In this document: piece by piece, positions 35,758-45,843 of the stretch
Layout of the letters: each line of letters begins with the position of its first letter
How positions within the stretch are numbered: the stretch's first letter is position 1
From: Nonomuraea helvata
GTDB lineage: Bacteria > Actinomycetota > Actinomycetes > Streptosporangiales > Streptosporangiaceae
Direction of reading: 5' to 3'
Length of the DNA: 64,000 bases
Assembly: GCF_039535785.1 (NCBI RefSeq)
Contig: NZ_BAAAXV010000001.1
Coordinates: 3,314,894-3,378,893 of the forward strand
Made by a program: the position numbers and the translations under genes
The notes under the pieces: model-generated
Told to the model about the DNA's origin: nothing
The model's database searches: none
The model's input: only the letters and a program-made list of their open reading frames with translations

Positions 35758-37314
35758 TCAGTACTCCTTTGTGTACAGCTTTGTGTTCGGCGGCGACCCG
35801 GACGGGCCACCGGGGTCTGAGTGGTCGGCGCGTACTCGTCGGGACAGCAGCGACTGCAGGACGACGAGCCCGCCGACGATGAGCACGGTCGCCCCGGTCA
35901 CCCGCAGTCCGAGGTCCGTGCCCGAGACGAACGCCGTGATGACGTCATGGGCGCGGCCGGGTGTGGTCACGGCGAGTGCTTGGGCGACGGTGTGCGAACC
36001 GTGGGCGCGGATGTCCGGCGGGAGCGTGGCGACGAACCGTGCGGTGAGCACGGTGCCGATGACGGCGACGCCAAGAGCGCTGCCGAACTCGCGGGTGGTG
36101 GCCTGTAGCCCGGCCCCGACCCCGGCCTGGGCCGGTGGCAGCGAGCCCGCGATGGCGCCGGACAACGTCGGCAGTGCCAGCGCCACGCCGGCTCCGGTCA
36201 CCATGAGCCACGCGGCGTATCCGGCGTACGGGGTCTGGGCGCCGCTGGTGGACAGGCCGAGCAGGCCACAACCGACGAACCCGAACGCGAGCGCGATGGT
36301 GACGTCGAGGCCGACGCGCCGTGACAGGCTTCCTACATGCCGCGCGCCCAGGATGACCGGGATGGTCAGCGGGATGATGCCGAGACCGGTTCGCAGCACA
36401 CCGAAGCCCATGCCGTGCTGCAGGAACGACGCGTTGACGTAGAACAGCGCGAACATGCCGAAGAAGACCGCGGTCATGCCGAGGCAGGCGTTGCGCAGGC
36501 CCGGGACGCGGAAGAGCCGTGGATCGAGCAGCGGGTGCTCGACGTACAGCTCCACGAGCGTCCACACCGTGAACAACACGGCGGCGCAGACGAACCCGGC
36601 GATGACGAACGGGCTGTCCCATCCTTGCTCCGGGCCCTGGACGATTCCGAGCAGCAGCGCCACCGACGCGCCGACGAGCAACACCGCGCCGAGCAGGTCC
36701 AGGCGGCGGTCATGCCGCGGCGACACCGGCGCGACCTGAGCCACGAGCATGGCCAGTACCAGCGAAACCGGCACGGCGGCAAGGAACAGCCAACGCCATG
36801 ATCCGCCCGACAGCAGCGCACCGCCGCCGACGTTGCCGACAACTCCCCCGATTCCCGTCATCGACGCCCAGGTCGCGATCGTCGCGCTCTTGCGTTCGGC
36901 GGGTACGGCGTGCAGCAGCACGGCAAGCGTGTTGGGCAACACGGCGGCGGCACCGATACCCGTGATCGCCCGGCTGACCAGCAGGAGGGCCACGTTCGGC
37001 GCCGCCGCCGACATCAACGCGCCCGCCGCGAACAACACCAAGCCGGTCAGCAGGACACCCTTGTGCCCGAAGCGGTCACCCGCGGCACCTCCTGGGATCA
37101 CCAGACAGGCGAAGAAGATCACATAGGTGTCGACGATCCAGACCAGGGCCGACGCCGACGGGCGCAGCGCGCTGGCCGCGAGCATGGGAACGGCGAGGTT
37201 GACCGCGGCGACCATCCCGACGACGAGCACCACACAGGCGCACATGACCGCCGGCAGGCCGTGCCGGCCTCGCCTGGTCGAAGCGTGATCGGGGATCGAG
37301 ACCTTGAGTGGCAT
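35758..37314 (-). CDS. MFS drug transporter, DHA2 (14-TM) type
   Basis: The 518-residue protein (ATG 37314; the frame upstream is not needed) has about 14 membrane segments. It carries the DHA2 motifs WIVDTYVIFFACLVIPGGAA and GDRFGHKGVLLTGLVLF (motif A, G-D-R-x-G-x-K/R), plus AITGIGAAAVLPNTLAVL (antiporter motif C region). It is a proton-driven multidrug efflux pump of the EmrB/QacA class. It is transcribed divergently from the LysR gene, which probably controls it, and is followed by the epimerase and darcynin genes. Confidence 0.92.
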   Translation of the reverse strand: MPLKVSIPDHASTRRGRHGLPAVMCACVVLVVGMVAAVNLAVPMLAASALRPSASALVWIVDTYVIFFACLVIPGGAAGDRFGHKGVLLTGLVLFAAGALMSAAAPNVALLLVSRAITGIGAAAVLPNTLAVLLHAVPAERKSATIATWASMTGIGGVVGNVGGGALLSGGSWRWLFLAAVPVSLVLAMLVAQVAPVSPRHDRRLDLLGAVLLVGASVALLLGIVQGPEQGWDSPFVIAGFVCAAVLFTVWTLVELYVEHPLLDPRLFRVPGLRNACLGMTAVFFGMFALFYVNASFLQHGMGFGVLRTGLGIIPLTIPVILGARHVGSLSRRVGLDVTIALAFGFVGCGLLGLSTSGAQTPYAGYAAWLMVTGAGVALALPTLSGAIAGSLPPAQAGVGAGLQATTREFGSALGVAVIGTVLTARFVATLPPDIRAHGSHTVAQALAVTTPGRAHDVITAFVSGTDLGLRVTGATVLIVGGLVVLQSLLSRRVRADHSDPGGPSGSPPNTKLYTKEY

Positions 37315-37342
37315 GACGACGACGCTACGGACGCCGCGGTTT

Positions 37343-37355
37343 TTGCGCCACGCAA
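37343..37355. promoter_or_regulatory. Putative LysR operator
   Basis: TTGCGCCACGCAA is a perfect 5-bp inverted repeat with a 3-base centre and fits the T-N11-A LysR box. A second short dyad CTTGCGTAAG lies at 37371-37380. Both are in the 74-base region between the divergent MFS and LysR genes. Confidence 0.6.
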
Positions 37356-37388
37356 CTTCTGCAATGAGTCCTTGCGTAAGATGCAACT

Positions 37389-38294
37389 ATGACCGACCAG
37401 CTCGACCTGAACCTGTTGCGGGTGTTCGACGCGCTCCTCCAGGACGGCAGCGTCACAGCGGCCTCCGAGCGGCTTCATCTGTCCATCCCCGCGACCAGCA
37501 GGGCCCTGGGCCGCCTGCGGCGGGCGATGAACGACCCGATCCTGGTGCGCGCCGGCCGCGGGATGGCTCCCACGCCGTTCGCCCTGCGAACCGCACCACG
37601 AGTACGGTCACTCCTCGACGAAGCGTCGGCCCTGATCAGCGCCGACCGCGAGCTCACGATCGCCGAGCTCAAGCGCACCTTCACCATCCGCATCAACGAC
37701 GGCGTGGCCGCGACCCTGGCGACGGCCGCAGTCGAAGCCACCGCCACGCTCGCCCCGGGCGTGATGTTGCGCTTCGTCGCCGAGGGCAGCGAAAACGTCG
37801 AGGCCCTCCGCGACGGCTCGGTCGATCTGGACATCGGCGCCGGCGACGTCACGGCTCCCGACATCCGGTCCGCGGTGCTGTACCGCGAACGCATGGTCGG
37901 CATCGTCCGCGCCGACCATCCGCTGGGCCGTCACCGCCGCCCGACGTTGACGCAACTGTGCCGGCATCCGCACGTCTCGGCCTCCCGACGCGGACGCGCT
38001 CGCGGACCGCTGGACGACGCGCTCGACGCCGCGGGCCTCCACCGCCACGTCGCCGCCGTCGTCCCCACCTCGGCCGTAGCCGCGCTCCTGGTCGCATCCA
38101 GCCAGTACGTCGGGCTCGTCCCCCAACGCCTCGCCGAGCAGTACGGCCAGACCCTCGGCATCCGGTGGTTCCCCGTCCCCGCGGACCTGCCGGAGGTCGA
38201 CGTACGTCTGCTCTGGCACGCACGGCTCGATGCCGACCCCGCGCAGCGCTGGCTACGCGACACCATCCGCGACGCGCTCCGCACGGAGAGGTGA
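37389..38294 (+). CDS. LysR-family transcriptional regulator
   Basis: The 301-residue protein has the LysR HTH at the N-terminus (LNLLRVFDALLQDGSVTAAS, LHLSIPATSRALGRLR, DPILVRAGRGMAPT) and a substrate-binding domain of the NodD/NahR-like type (VDLDIGAGDVTAPDIRSAVL, VGIVRADHPLG). ATG 37389 has no strong site, so leaderless or weak initiation is possible. It is divergent from the MFS-epimerase-darcynin operon. Confidence 0.93.
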   Translation: MTDQLDLNLLRVFDALLQDGSVTAASERLHLSIPATSRALGRLRRAMNDPILVRAGRGMAPTPFALRTAPRVRSLLDEASALISADRELTIAELKRTFTIRINDGVAATLATAAVEATATLAPGVMLRFVAEGSENVEALRDGSVDLDIGAGDVTAPDIRSAVLYRERMVGIVRADHPLGRHRRPTLTQLCRHPHVSASRRGRARGPLDDALDAAGLHRHVAAVVPTSAVAALLVASSQYVGLVPQRLAEQYGQTLGIRWFPVPADLPEVDVRLLWHARLDADPAQRWLRDTIRDALRTER

Positions 38295-38406
38295 GTCGTT
38301 GACACTCCGACACGATCAGAGCGGTCGTCGCGCCAGCTCACCTCCGCCGACGGCCCCGAGCCGTGCGCCGCTGATGCCGTGGGGCGTGCGGAGCGTGGCC
38401 GACGGG

Positions 38407-39165
<759 letters not shown>

Positions 39166-39239
39166 TCAATGATGCTGAGTGAATGTGCTGTATCGGTAGG
39201 GCGGCCACCTGCGTAGAAGGCCATGCGCGTGCCGTTCGC

Positions 39240-40028
39240 TCAGTGGGGTGACTTCTCTCCGGCTTCGATCGCGAAGGGCAGCCGGTTGGTCGATGGCGGC
39301 AGTGGGCAGATGGGGAAGTGCTCGCTGAACGCGCAAGGCAGGTTGACGGTGCGGTTGAAGTCAAGCGTCACGTTGCCCTCGCTGTCCGGGCCGGAGACGT
39401 CCAGGGAGCGGCCGGCCCCGTAGGTGGTGACGCCGCTGGTGGCGTCGGTGAAGACCGTGAGCAACATGCCGTGTGAGCTGAGCACCTGGAGGGTGTGCTC
39501 GCTGCCCGCGTACTCGAAGTGCACCAGACCGGGCGTTTCGTGGGTGTGGGCGTCCGAGCCCACGGAGTCGAGCGTTATGGACGCCGGCGCGTCGAACTGT
39601 TCGAGCCGACCCGGGAGCACCCATTTCCGGCTGGGCCCGTAGGTGGGCACACCGTCGAAGTCGTGCCTGGCCGGTGAGCTCGGGTCGTAGGTCACGATCA
39701 GGTACGTGCCGCGGTAGGTGATGCCCACTTCCCGCTCCCCCACGGTGACCCGGAGGTCGTCGGGAGCGCCGGCGAGGGCGAACCGGCGTTCGGTGGTGAA
39801 GGTCTCGCCGTCGAAGGCCATCGGGGTGCCCTGCGGGTCGATGTGGATGGCGTCCCCGTGTTGCCACCACCGGCCCGGCAGCCCGGGATGGTGCCGGGGT
39901 GTCTCGTCCAGCCACTCGTGGGAGGTGGCGGACAGCCAGCCGAAGGGCTGGGTGAGCCATTGCTCCCAGCCGGCCCTCCACTCCTGCCAGGCGCGCGTGA
40001 ACTCCTGCGGAACGTGTACATCGCTCAT
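39240..40028 (-). CDS. DUF1684-family protein
   Basis: The 262-residue protein matches the DUF1684 pattern: an N-terminal helix with WQEWRAGWEQWLTQPFGWLS, a beta-rich middle with ITYRGTYLIVTYD, and the C-terminal signature LDFNRTVNLPCAFSEHFPIC then PPSTNRLPFAIEAGEK, which contains the two conserved Cys. The reaction of this family is not established. ATG 40028 lies 32 bases after the MFS gene, so the two form an operon next to the XRE-cupin regulator. Confidence 0.88.
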   Translation of the reverse strand: MSDVHVPQEFTRAWQEWRAGWEQWLTQPFGWLSATSHEWLDETPRHHPGLPGRWWQHGDAIHIDPQGTPMAFDGETFTTERRFALAGAPDDLRVTVGEREVGITYRGTYLIVTYDPSSPARHDFDGVPTYGPSRKWVLPGRLEQFDAPASITLDSVGSDAHTHETPGLVHFEYAGSEHTLQVLSSHGMLLTVFTDATSGVTTYGAGRSLDVSGPDSEGNVTLDFNRTVNLPCAFSEHFPICPLPPSTNRLPFAIEAGEKSPH

Positions 40029-40059
40029 TGTCGTTCTCCGTTTCCTTGTGACGCGGCGG

Positions 40060-41517
40060 TCAGACCGTGGTCGTGGTGGGGCGGGCCCATGTGGCGAAGA
40101 GGGTCAGGGCGAGCAGGGGGAAGACGACCCCGGCGGTGAGGGCTGTCGCGATCGCCCCCGCCTCGCCGGTGCCGCCCGCGGCGGCGGTGCCGTACACGGT
40201 GGTCATCACGGCCAGGCCGAGTGCGCCGCCGAGTTGCTGCATGGCCTGATTGAGGCTGGACGCGGCACCGAGATGGGCCGCAGGCGCCTGGTGCATGATG
40301 ACGGCGGTGAGCGGCGCGATGGTCAGCCCCGCGCCGAGTCCGAGCAGGACGAACGGCCCGAGCAGGCCGCCCGCGAACGTGTCGGCGGCATTGATCCGCG
40401 ACATCCACGCCAGCCCCGCGAGCAGGCCTGTCATCCCGAGGGCGCCGACGATCCGCTCCCCGTGTCGCGTCACCAGGCGGCTGGTCAGGAGGTTCGTGAC
40501 GAGCAGCGCGGCGCTGAAGGGCAGAACGGACAACCCCGTCTGGAGCGGGGTGAAGCCCAGGACGTTCTGGGTGAACAGCGCGGCGAAGTAGAGGAAACCC
40601 GCCTGGCCCGCCGGGATCAGCATCATGGCCAGCAGCGGGGCCGCGCTGCGCATCCTGGTGAAGAAGTCCAGCGGCACGACCGGGGCGGCGTGGCGCCGTT
40701 CGATGAGGACCAGAGCGAGCAGCCCGGCGATCGCCAGCGCGAACGAGACGAGCACCGGCGGGCTGGTCCAGCCCTGCGACTCGGCGTTGATGAGGCCGTA
40801 GACGAGGGCGGTCATGCCCGTCGTGGACGCGACGGCCCCGCCGACGTCCAGGCGGGCCGGCGCGCGAGGCGCCTCCGGAACCAGCAGGCGTACCCCGACC
40901 AGGACGGCCAGGCCGATGGGGATGTTGACGAACATGACCCATTCCCAGCCCAGGGACGTGGTCAACATCCCGCCGAGAAGCAGGCCGAGCGCGGCGCCGA
41001 CGCCGATGACCAGCACGAACACGCTCATCGCCCGGGCGCGCTGCGGACCGGGCCTGGTGATCGACATCAGCAGCACGAGCGTGCCCGGCGCGGCGAGCGC
41101 CGCTCCCACGCCTTGCAGGACGCGGGCGGCGATGAGCATCGCCGGCATCGTGGCCGCACCACCCAGCGCCGAGGCGACGATGAAGATCGACACGCCGATC
41201 AGCAGCGTGCGGCGTGGGCCGACGATCGACCCCACCTTGCCGCTGAGCAGGACAAGGCCGCCGAAGACCAGGGCGTAGGAGGTGACGACCCAGGACAGGC
41301 CGGTCGCGGAGAAGCCCAGCGCGTGCCGGATCTGCGGCAGCGCGACGTTCACCACGCTGTTGTCGATCACCAGGATGAGCTGGGTGAGGCACAACACGAT
41401 GACCGCCGGGTAACGCAGCCGTTGTGCGGAGGATGGGTGGCCGCCACTCTCCGCCGGCTGTCGGTCGGGCGGGATGCCGCGGTCGTGGGCGGCGCTTCGG
41501 AGGGGTTGGGTGCTCAC
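40060..41517 (-). CDS. MFS drug transporter, DHA2 (14-TM) type
   Basis: The 485-residue transporter starts at GTG 41517 behind AAAGGACG. The first membrane segments follow a 35-residue hydrophilic tip: VIVLCLTQLILVIDNSVVNV (D-x-x-V-V-N-V-A-L-P, motif D1 of DHA2), then SWVVTSYALVFGG, and motif A GKVGSIVGPRRTLLIGV. About 14 segments are present. It probably exports a toxic compound. It is divergent from the XRE-cupin gene, with several palindromes between. Confidence 0.93.
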   Translation of the reverse strand: MSTQPLRSAAHDRGIPPDRQPAESGGHPSSAQRLRYPAVIVLCLTQLILVIDNSVVNVALPQIRHALGFSATGLSWVVTSYALVFGGLVLLSGKVGSIVGPRRTLLIGVSIFIVASALGGAATMPAMLIAARVLQGVGAALAAPGTLVLLMSITRPGPQRARAMSVFVLVIGVGAALGLLLGGMLTTSLGWEWVMFVNIPIGLAVLVGVRLLVPEAPRAPARLDVGGAVASTTGMTALVYGLINAESQGWTSPPVLVSFALAIAGLLALVLIERRHAAPVVPLDFFTRMRSAAPLLAMMLIPAGQAGFLYFAALFTQNVLGFTPLQTGLSVLPFSAALLVTNLLTSRLVTRHGERIVGALGMTGLLAGLAWMSRINAADTFAGGLLGPFVLLGLGAGLTIAPLTAVIMHQAPAAHLGAASSLNQAMQQLGGALGLAVMTTVYGTAAAGGTGEAGAIATALTAGVVFPLLALTLFATWARPTTTTV

Positions 41518-41610
41518 CGTGAGCGTCCTTTCTGACTGTGGCCGGCTCTGGCTGCGGCCAGCGTCGCGGCTCGGAGTCTGCGTCACCCCCGGACGCGAAC
41601 GCACAAAAAA

Positions 41611-41728
41611 TTGCCGACTCGGCAAGAGGCACCCCGAGGGAATGCGCGCCCGTACGTGGACGGTTGAGGCCACGTACGGACCTGGATTCGGAGTCAGGCG
41701 CTTGCGTACCTCGTTGCCGAGCCAGCAA
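41611..41728. promoter_or_regulatory. Operator cluster between MFS and XRE-cupin genes
   Basis: TTGCCGACTCGGCAA (41611-41625) is a perfect 7-bp palindrome around one base. CCGTACGTGG (41650-41659) recurs as its exact complement at 41670-41679. TTGCCGAGCCAGCAA (41714-41728), an imperfect copy of the first, touches the XRE gene's start. XRE-cupin repressors bind such short dyads, so autoregulation and control of the MFS operon are likely. Confidence 0.65.
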
Positions 41729-41739
41729 GGATGGTCACT

Positions 41740-42330
41740 GTGGACGACGATCTCGACGCCGCGCTGGCGGCCATGGGGCCGCGGCTTCGGCGGTTGCGCC
41801 GCCATCGCGGCCTGACCCTGGCCGACCTGGCCGCGGAAACCGGCATTTCGGAGAGCACTCTGTCGCGCCTGGAGAGCGGCGGGCGGCGGCCTAACCTCGA
41901 ACTCCTCCTTCCCCTGGCCAGGGCCCACGGCATGCCGCTGGACGAGCTCATCGGGGCACCGCAGACCGGCGATCCGCGCGTCCACCTGCGGCCGATCCGG
42001 CGCGACGGCATGACGTACATCCGGCTGACCCAACGGGCGGGCGGCACCCAGGCGTACAAGCTGATCATTCCCGGGGCGACGGGCCCCGCGGAGCCCCAGC
42101 CGCAGCGCCACGAGGGCTATGAGTGGCTGTACGTGCTCAGCGGCCGGCTCCGGCTTGTGCTGGGTGAGCAGGACCTCGTCCTGGCTCCCGGCGAGGTGGT
42201 CGAGTTCGACACGCATGTCCCGCACTGGATGGGGAACGCCGGGGCCACGCCGGTCGAGTTGCTCATCCTGTTCGGGCCCCAGGGGGAACGCTCTCACGTA
42301 CGTGCCCGGCCGCGCCCGAACGACGGCTGA
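41740..42330 (+). CDS. XRE-family regulator with C-terminal cupin
   Basis: The 196-residue protein has an HTH_3 domain (GPRLRRLRRHRGLTLADLAA; TGISESTLSRLESGGRRPNL) followed by a cupin barrel (HEGYEWLYVLSGRLRLVLGE; EVVEFDTHVPHWMGN). These small-molecule-sensing regulators commonly control detoxification genes. GTG 41740 has AAGGA eight bases upstream and is the best start; ATG 41731 overlaps that site. It faces the MFS-DUF1684 operon. Confidence 0.93.
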   Translation: MDDDLDAALAAMGPRLRRLRRHRGLTLADLAAETGISESTLSRLESGGRRPNLELLLPLARAHGMPLDELIGAPQTGDPRVHLRPIRRDGMTYIRLTQRAGGTQAYKLIIPGATGPAEPQPQRHEGYEWLYVLSGRLRLVLGEQDLVLAPGEVVEFDTHVPHWMGNAGATPVELLILFGPQGERSHVRARPRPNDG

Positions 42331-42387
42331 CGCGCGGGGCCCGGCCTCCGCTGCCCGCTAGCCCCGTTTTCCGCACGTAAGTGATCT

Positions 42388-43285
42388 TCAGCGGAGGTCT
42401 CGTGGATCGATGTCGAGGAGGTCAAGGAGATCGAGTTGGAGATCGGTGGGTTGCGGGATGGTCGGGGGTGACTGGCCGGTGCCCGGGATCAGCCGGATGC
42501 CGGCCAGAGGGTCGAGGACCAGCTTGCCGGTGGGCACGGCGGGCCGTCCTGCGTACAGGCCGTCGATCTTGGTCTGGCCGCGAGCCGCCAGGGCCTGGCA
42601 GACCTGGCGTTCGATCAGGCAGAAGATGAGCAGGGCCAGGCAGATCACGATGATCAGCGCACTGAGGCGGCGGTTGCTCTTCAGGTACAGGCTGGTGACG
42701 GCCAGCGGCCCTTTGAAGGCCTGGTAGCGGCGCTCGACCGCTTCTTGGCCTTTGTAGTGGCGCAGCACCTGCCCGGCGTCGGCCTGATCGGCACCAAGGT
42801 TGGTCAGCAGGGCGTACCAGCCGTCGGTGGTGGCTTCGGCGTCCAGCGCCTGCTGGTCGAAGTGCCAGGCCAGGGTGGGTTTGCCGGTGTCCGGGTCGGT
42901 GCCGGTGAGCGTGGTCAGATAGGCGCTCACCCGCCGGGCGCGGCCGATCGCGGTGATCCGGTCGCTGACGGCCTGCTCGTCGGGATAGTGACGGCTGCCC
43001 AGGCCGCGCTCCAGCCGGGCCAGATCCTCACCAGCCCGCGCCAGCTTCTTGGCCCGGGCGGCCTCGGCCGCCTGAGCGCGGGCCGAGGAGTGCACGAAGA
43101 TCCTTCGCAGCCTCAGCACAGGGTCCTTCTTGCGCGGCCCGGCCACCGTCATGACGTCGTCACGCACGTGCCAGACGCCACGCCGCCGGATGGGCTTGCC
43201 CTCGTCCCGGGCGGCGACATAGTCCACCCGGGTGGCCGCAGAGAGCTTCTGACCAGCCAGGGTCTCGGCGCTGACGTAGTGCTTA
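42388..43285 (-). pseudogene. IS1634-type transposase, C-terminal two thirds
   Basis: The minus strand encodes KHYVSAETLAGQKLSAATRV, RRGVWHVRDD, LRHYKGQEAVERRYQAFKGP (the DDE-domain C-terminal Y-(2)-R-(3)-E-(6)-K-like motif) and LSALIIVICLALLIFCLIER. It ends in a basic/acidic tail at 42388. The N-terminal part with the first Asp is missing. At about 43285 the frame runs into a fragment of a different transposase. Confidence 0.8.
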
Positions 43286-43484
43286 GAGCCACCACCGTCG
43301 CCAGCAGGTCCGGCGGCACCGACGGACGCCCGTTGACCGGCGTATACGTGTCCGCGAACGCCTCCGGCGGGAACAACGCTCGCCGATGTTCGGCCAGGAA
43401 CGCGAACCTGCTCCCGGCCGGGATCAACTCCCGGCACACGACCCACACCTCAGGCCCGGCCGCAACCATCCGACGGCCCATCAT
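43286..43484 (-). pseudogene. Transposase N-terminal fragment of another family (IS1182-like)
   Basis: The frame from ATG 43484 reads VWVVCRELIPAGSRFAFLAE, HRRALFPPEAFADTY and NGRPSVPPDLLATVVAL, the N-terminal domain of IS1182/IS5-group transposases (G-R-P-S-x-P-x-x-x-x-x-x-x-x-L). It stops after about 70 residues and is joined to the IS1634-like fragment. One IS likely inserted in or recombined with the other. Confidence 0.7.
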
Positions 43485-43636
43485 GACCCGAGTGCGACTC
43501 CCCGATTCCAGTCTGAAAAGCCACCAAGATCTTCAGGACATTCCTACTAGATGACGGTGCCCTGGGCGCGCCAGCGCGTCGCCCGAGCCGTACCAGCACC
43601 ACCTCGGTACGGCACGAGCTGACCGCGCTCGATCAA

Positions 43637-45118
43637 TCAGCGCGGGCCTCGCCACCCGGCGGACGAGGTGACGAGCCAGACCGCGCCCGAACAGGCCACG
43701 GCGGTCGCCAGCGACAGACTCCCCACCGCGGCGACCGGCGCGTGCGAGGCCAGCAGGGCCGCGCTCGGCGCCCAGCCGAGCGCGCACAGCCCCAGGGCGA
43801 GGACATACCTGGCGGCCATCGGGCCGACAAGCGTCCCAGCCAGGTCACTCACGCCCGCGATGAGTACGGCCGTGACGGGAGCCAGCAGTACCCCGGCCCA
43901 CCACAAGTCCACTGCGATCGCGGGCGAGAGGATCTGCGGCAGCCACAGCGCTTCCAGCGTCGCCGCCGTGCGTGCCGCGGGAAGGGTGTTTGCCCAGATC
44001 AGGACCCGCTCCATCCGCATCCCCGTCACGGGCACGAAGTCGTGATCGCGCTCCACGGCCAGGCCGCTGACGAGGTGCTCACCCAGCAGGTGCGGTACAG
44101 CGAGGAGCAACGGCACCCAGGCGTAGGCGGGGGCCGTCACCAGCAACCCCGCCACCGCCACTAGGAGCACCGCGGGCATCACCAGACGGTCGGCCAGCGC
44201 CCGTCGCTCCTGCGCCAGCGCCCGGTAGAGAACCGCGCGCTCGGCGGCGAACGCCGGCTGGTGTCCCAGCGAGGCCACCCCGGGACGGAATCGCTCGGCT
44301 CCCAGCTCCTGGCCGCTGTTGGAGTGGCGCAGCACCTCCCGCGCTCCGGCTGCCTCTCGCGCCGCCGAGTCGGCGGGTTCCTGGTATCCATCGGCCACGG
44401 CCACCAGCAGAGCCACTGCGCACACCAGCGACGCCAGGGCGGCCAGCAGCGGAAACGCCGACCCCGGCGCCGGTTCGAACGCCACGTCCATCAGCCCCTG
44501 CGCGAGCGGTGCGAGTCGCAACCATGCCGCCGTGGGCAGGTCGGAGGCGTAGGAAGCCAGCATCGCCACTCCCCAGACCGCACCGGCGGCGCGAGTGGCC
44601 AGGAGCGTCGCAGCGGGCCCCAGCGCAAGCAGATGGCGGGCGCATGCGGCCAGCCTGAACAGCAGGAGCAGCACGGCGCAGGCCGCAGCCGGCTGCCAGG
44701 CTGGTGCCGGGTCGAGCCCCGCCGCCCAGCGCGACAGCGTCCCGGCGGCCAGGACCATCAGCGAGAAGCGTGCTGGCCCGGCCAGCAGGTGCCGGGCCAG
44801 CACGGCGCGGCCGCCCCCGGGAGCGGTCAGCAGCCACGAGACGTCGGCAGTGGCAAGCCGCAGCGGGGAGCGGCGCGTGGCGGTCAGCAACAGCAAGGGC
44901 AGGACGAGTGGCGCGATGACGGTCACTCGCCCGGCCACGCCGTCCTGGCCGGGCGGCGCGAGCGCGAGCAGCCGGAGCTTGAGCTGGAGCAGGGACACCA
45001 GGGCCGCCACCGCGAGCAGCAGCAGCATCCGCCAGGGGCGTAGCTCCCGCACCCTCCGTAGCCAGGCGGTGAGGGAAAGGTAGCCGAGGGCGCGGCCGGC
45101 AGCCGCGAACGCATTCAC
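43637..45118 (-). CDS. ABC transporter permease of the RiPP operon
   Basis: The 493-residue protein has about 12 hydrophobic segments and no ATPase, with basic cytosolic loops (e.g. RPWRMLLLLAVAALVSLLQL; RALAQERRALADRLVMPAVL). ATG 45118 overlaps the stop of the ABC ATPase gene as ATGA, so they form one transporter. It is the last gene of the precursor-led operon and is expected to export the mature peptide or give immunity. It is not close to the common ABC-2 or MacB permeases I can recall. Confidence 0.75.
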   Translation of the reverse strand: MNAFAAAGRALGYLSLTAWLRRVRELRPWRMLLLLAVAALVSLLQLKLRLLALAPPGQDGVAGRVTVIAPLVLPLLLLTATRRSPLRLATADVSWLLTAPGGGRAVLARHLLAGPARFSLMVLAAGTLSRWAAGLDPAPAWQPAAACAVLLLLFRLAACARHLLALGPAATLLATRAAGAVWGVAMLASYASDLPTAAWLRLAPLAQGLMDVAFEPAPGSAFPLLAALASLVCAVALLVAVADGYQEPADSAAREAAGAREVLRHSNSGQELGAERFRPGVASLGHQPAFAAERAVLYRALAQERRALADRLVMPAVLLVAVAGLLVTAPAYAWVPLLLAVPHLLGEHLVSGLAVERDHDFVPVTGMRMERVLIWANTLPAARTAATLEALWLPQILSPAIAVDLWWAGVLLAPVTAVLIAGVSDLAGTLVGPMAARYVLALGLCALGWAPSAALLASHAPVAAVGSLSLATAVACSGAVWLVTSSAGWRGPR

Positions 45119-45843
45119 CGGGGCTCCGACGTCAGCGCGAGGTAGACCTCCTCGAGACCGGCCTGACGGGACAGCCCCGCCTTGTGCGCGAGGCTGGAAA
45201 GGTCGCCGCCAGCCTTCACCCGTCCGTGTTCGAGCACAATCACCTGATCGGCGATGCGCTGCGCGTCGTGCAGAATGTGGGTGGCCACCACGACGGCCGC
45301 CCCGCCCGCCGCCAGATCACTGAGGGTGGTGCGCAGCCGCAAGGCGCTGTGCGGGTCCAGGCCGTTGAACGGCTCATCGAGCAGCAGCACCTCGGCCCCG
45401 TGCAGCAGCGCCATGACGAGGGCGAGCCGGCGCCGCAGCCCTTGCGAGAGCTCGTGGGGCAGCGCGTCGCGCCGGTCGCCGAGCTCGAAGCGCTCCAGCA
45501 GGTGGCGGGCGCGCCGCTCCCACCCTGGCAGGCCGTAGGCCAGCGCGATGAAGGAGATGTGTTCCCAGACCGAAACGCCTGGGTACAGGTCGGGCTGTTC
45601 CGGCATGTAGGAGGTCGCTTGTTGGGCTCGGGTGCTGCCAGGAGGATGGCCGCCGACCAGCATGGTGCCTGCGTCGAGCCGGACGAGTCCGGCAGCCGCC
45701 CGGAACAGGGTGGACTTTCCCGCGCCGTTGTGCCCCAGGAGCGCGGTGATCTGCCCGTACCCGCAGCGGAATGCTGCGCCGTCCACGGCTGTCCGCTCCG
45801 CGTACCGCTTCACGGCTCCCTCACACTCCCAGGCCGCGCTCAT
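45115..45843 (-). CDS. ABC transporter ATP-binding protein of the RiPP operon
   Basis: The 242-residue ATPase has Walker A GHNGAGKS (about 37-44), Q-loop SYMPEQPDLYPG, signature LSQGLRRRL (a variant of LSGGQ), Walker B VLLLDEPFNGLDP and H-loop VVVATHILHD. It resembles the CcmA/NatA-type exporter subunits. ATG 45843 overlaps the stop of the MauD-like gene by four bases. It acts with the downstream permease. Confidence 0.93.
   Translation of the reverse strand: MSAAWECEGAVKRYAERTAVDGAAFRCGYGQITALLGHNGAGKSTLFRAAAGLVRLDAGTMLVGGHPPGSTRAQQATSYMPEQPDLYPGVSVWEHISFIALAYGLPGWERRARHLLERFELGDRRDALPHELSQGLRRRLALVMALLHGAEVLLLDEPFNGLDPHSALRLRTTLSDLAAGGAAVVVATHILHDAQRIADQVIVLEHGRVKAGGDLSSLAHKAGLSRQAGLEEVYLALTSEPR

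Noticed and set aside
40060..42297. 745-codon version of the second MFS transporter
   Set aside because: The upstream part overlaps the divergent XRE-cupin gene and its operators. The transporter begins at GTG 41517 with a good site.
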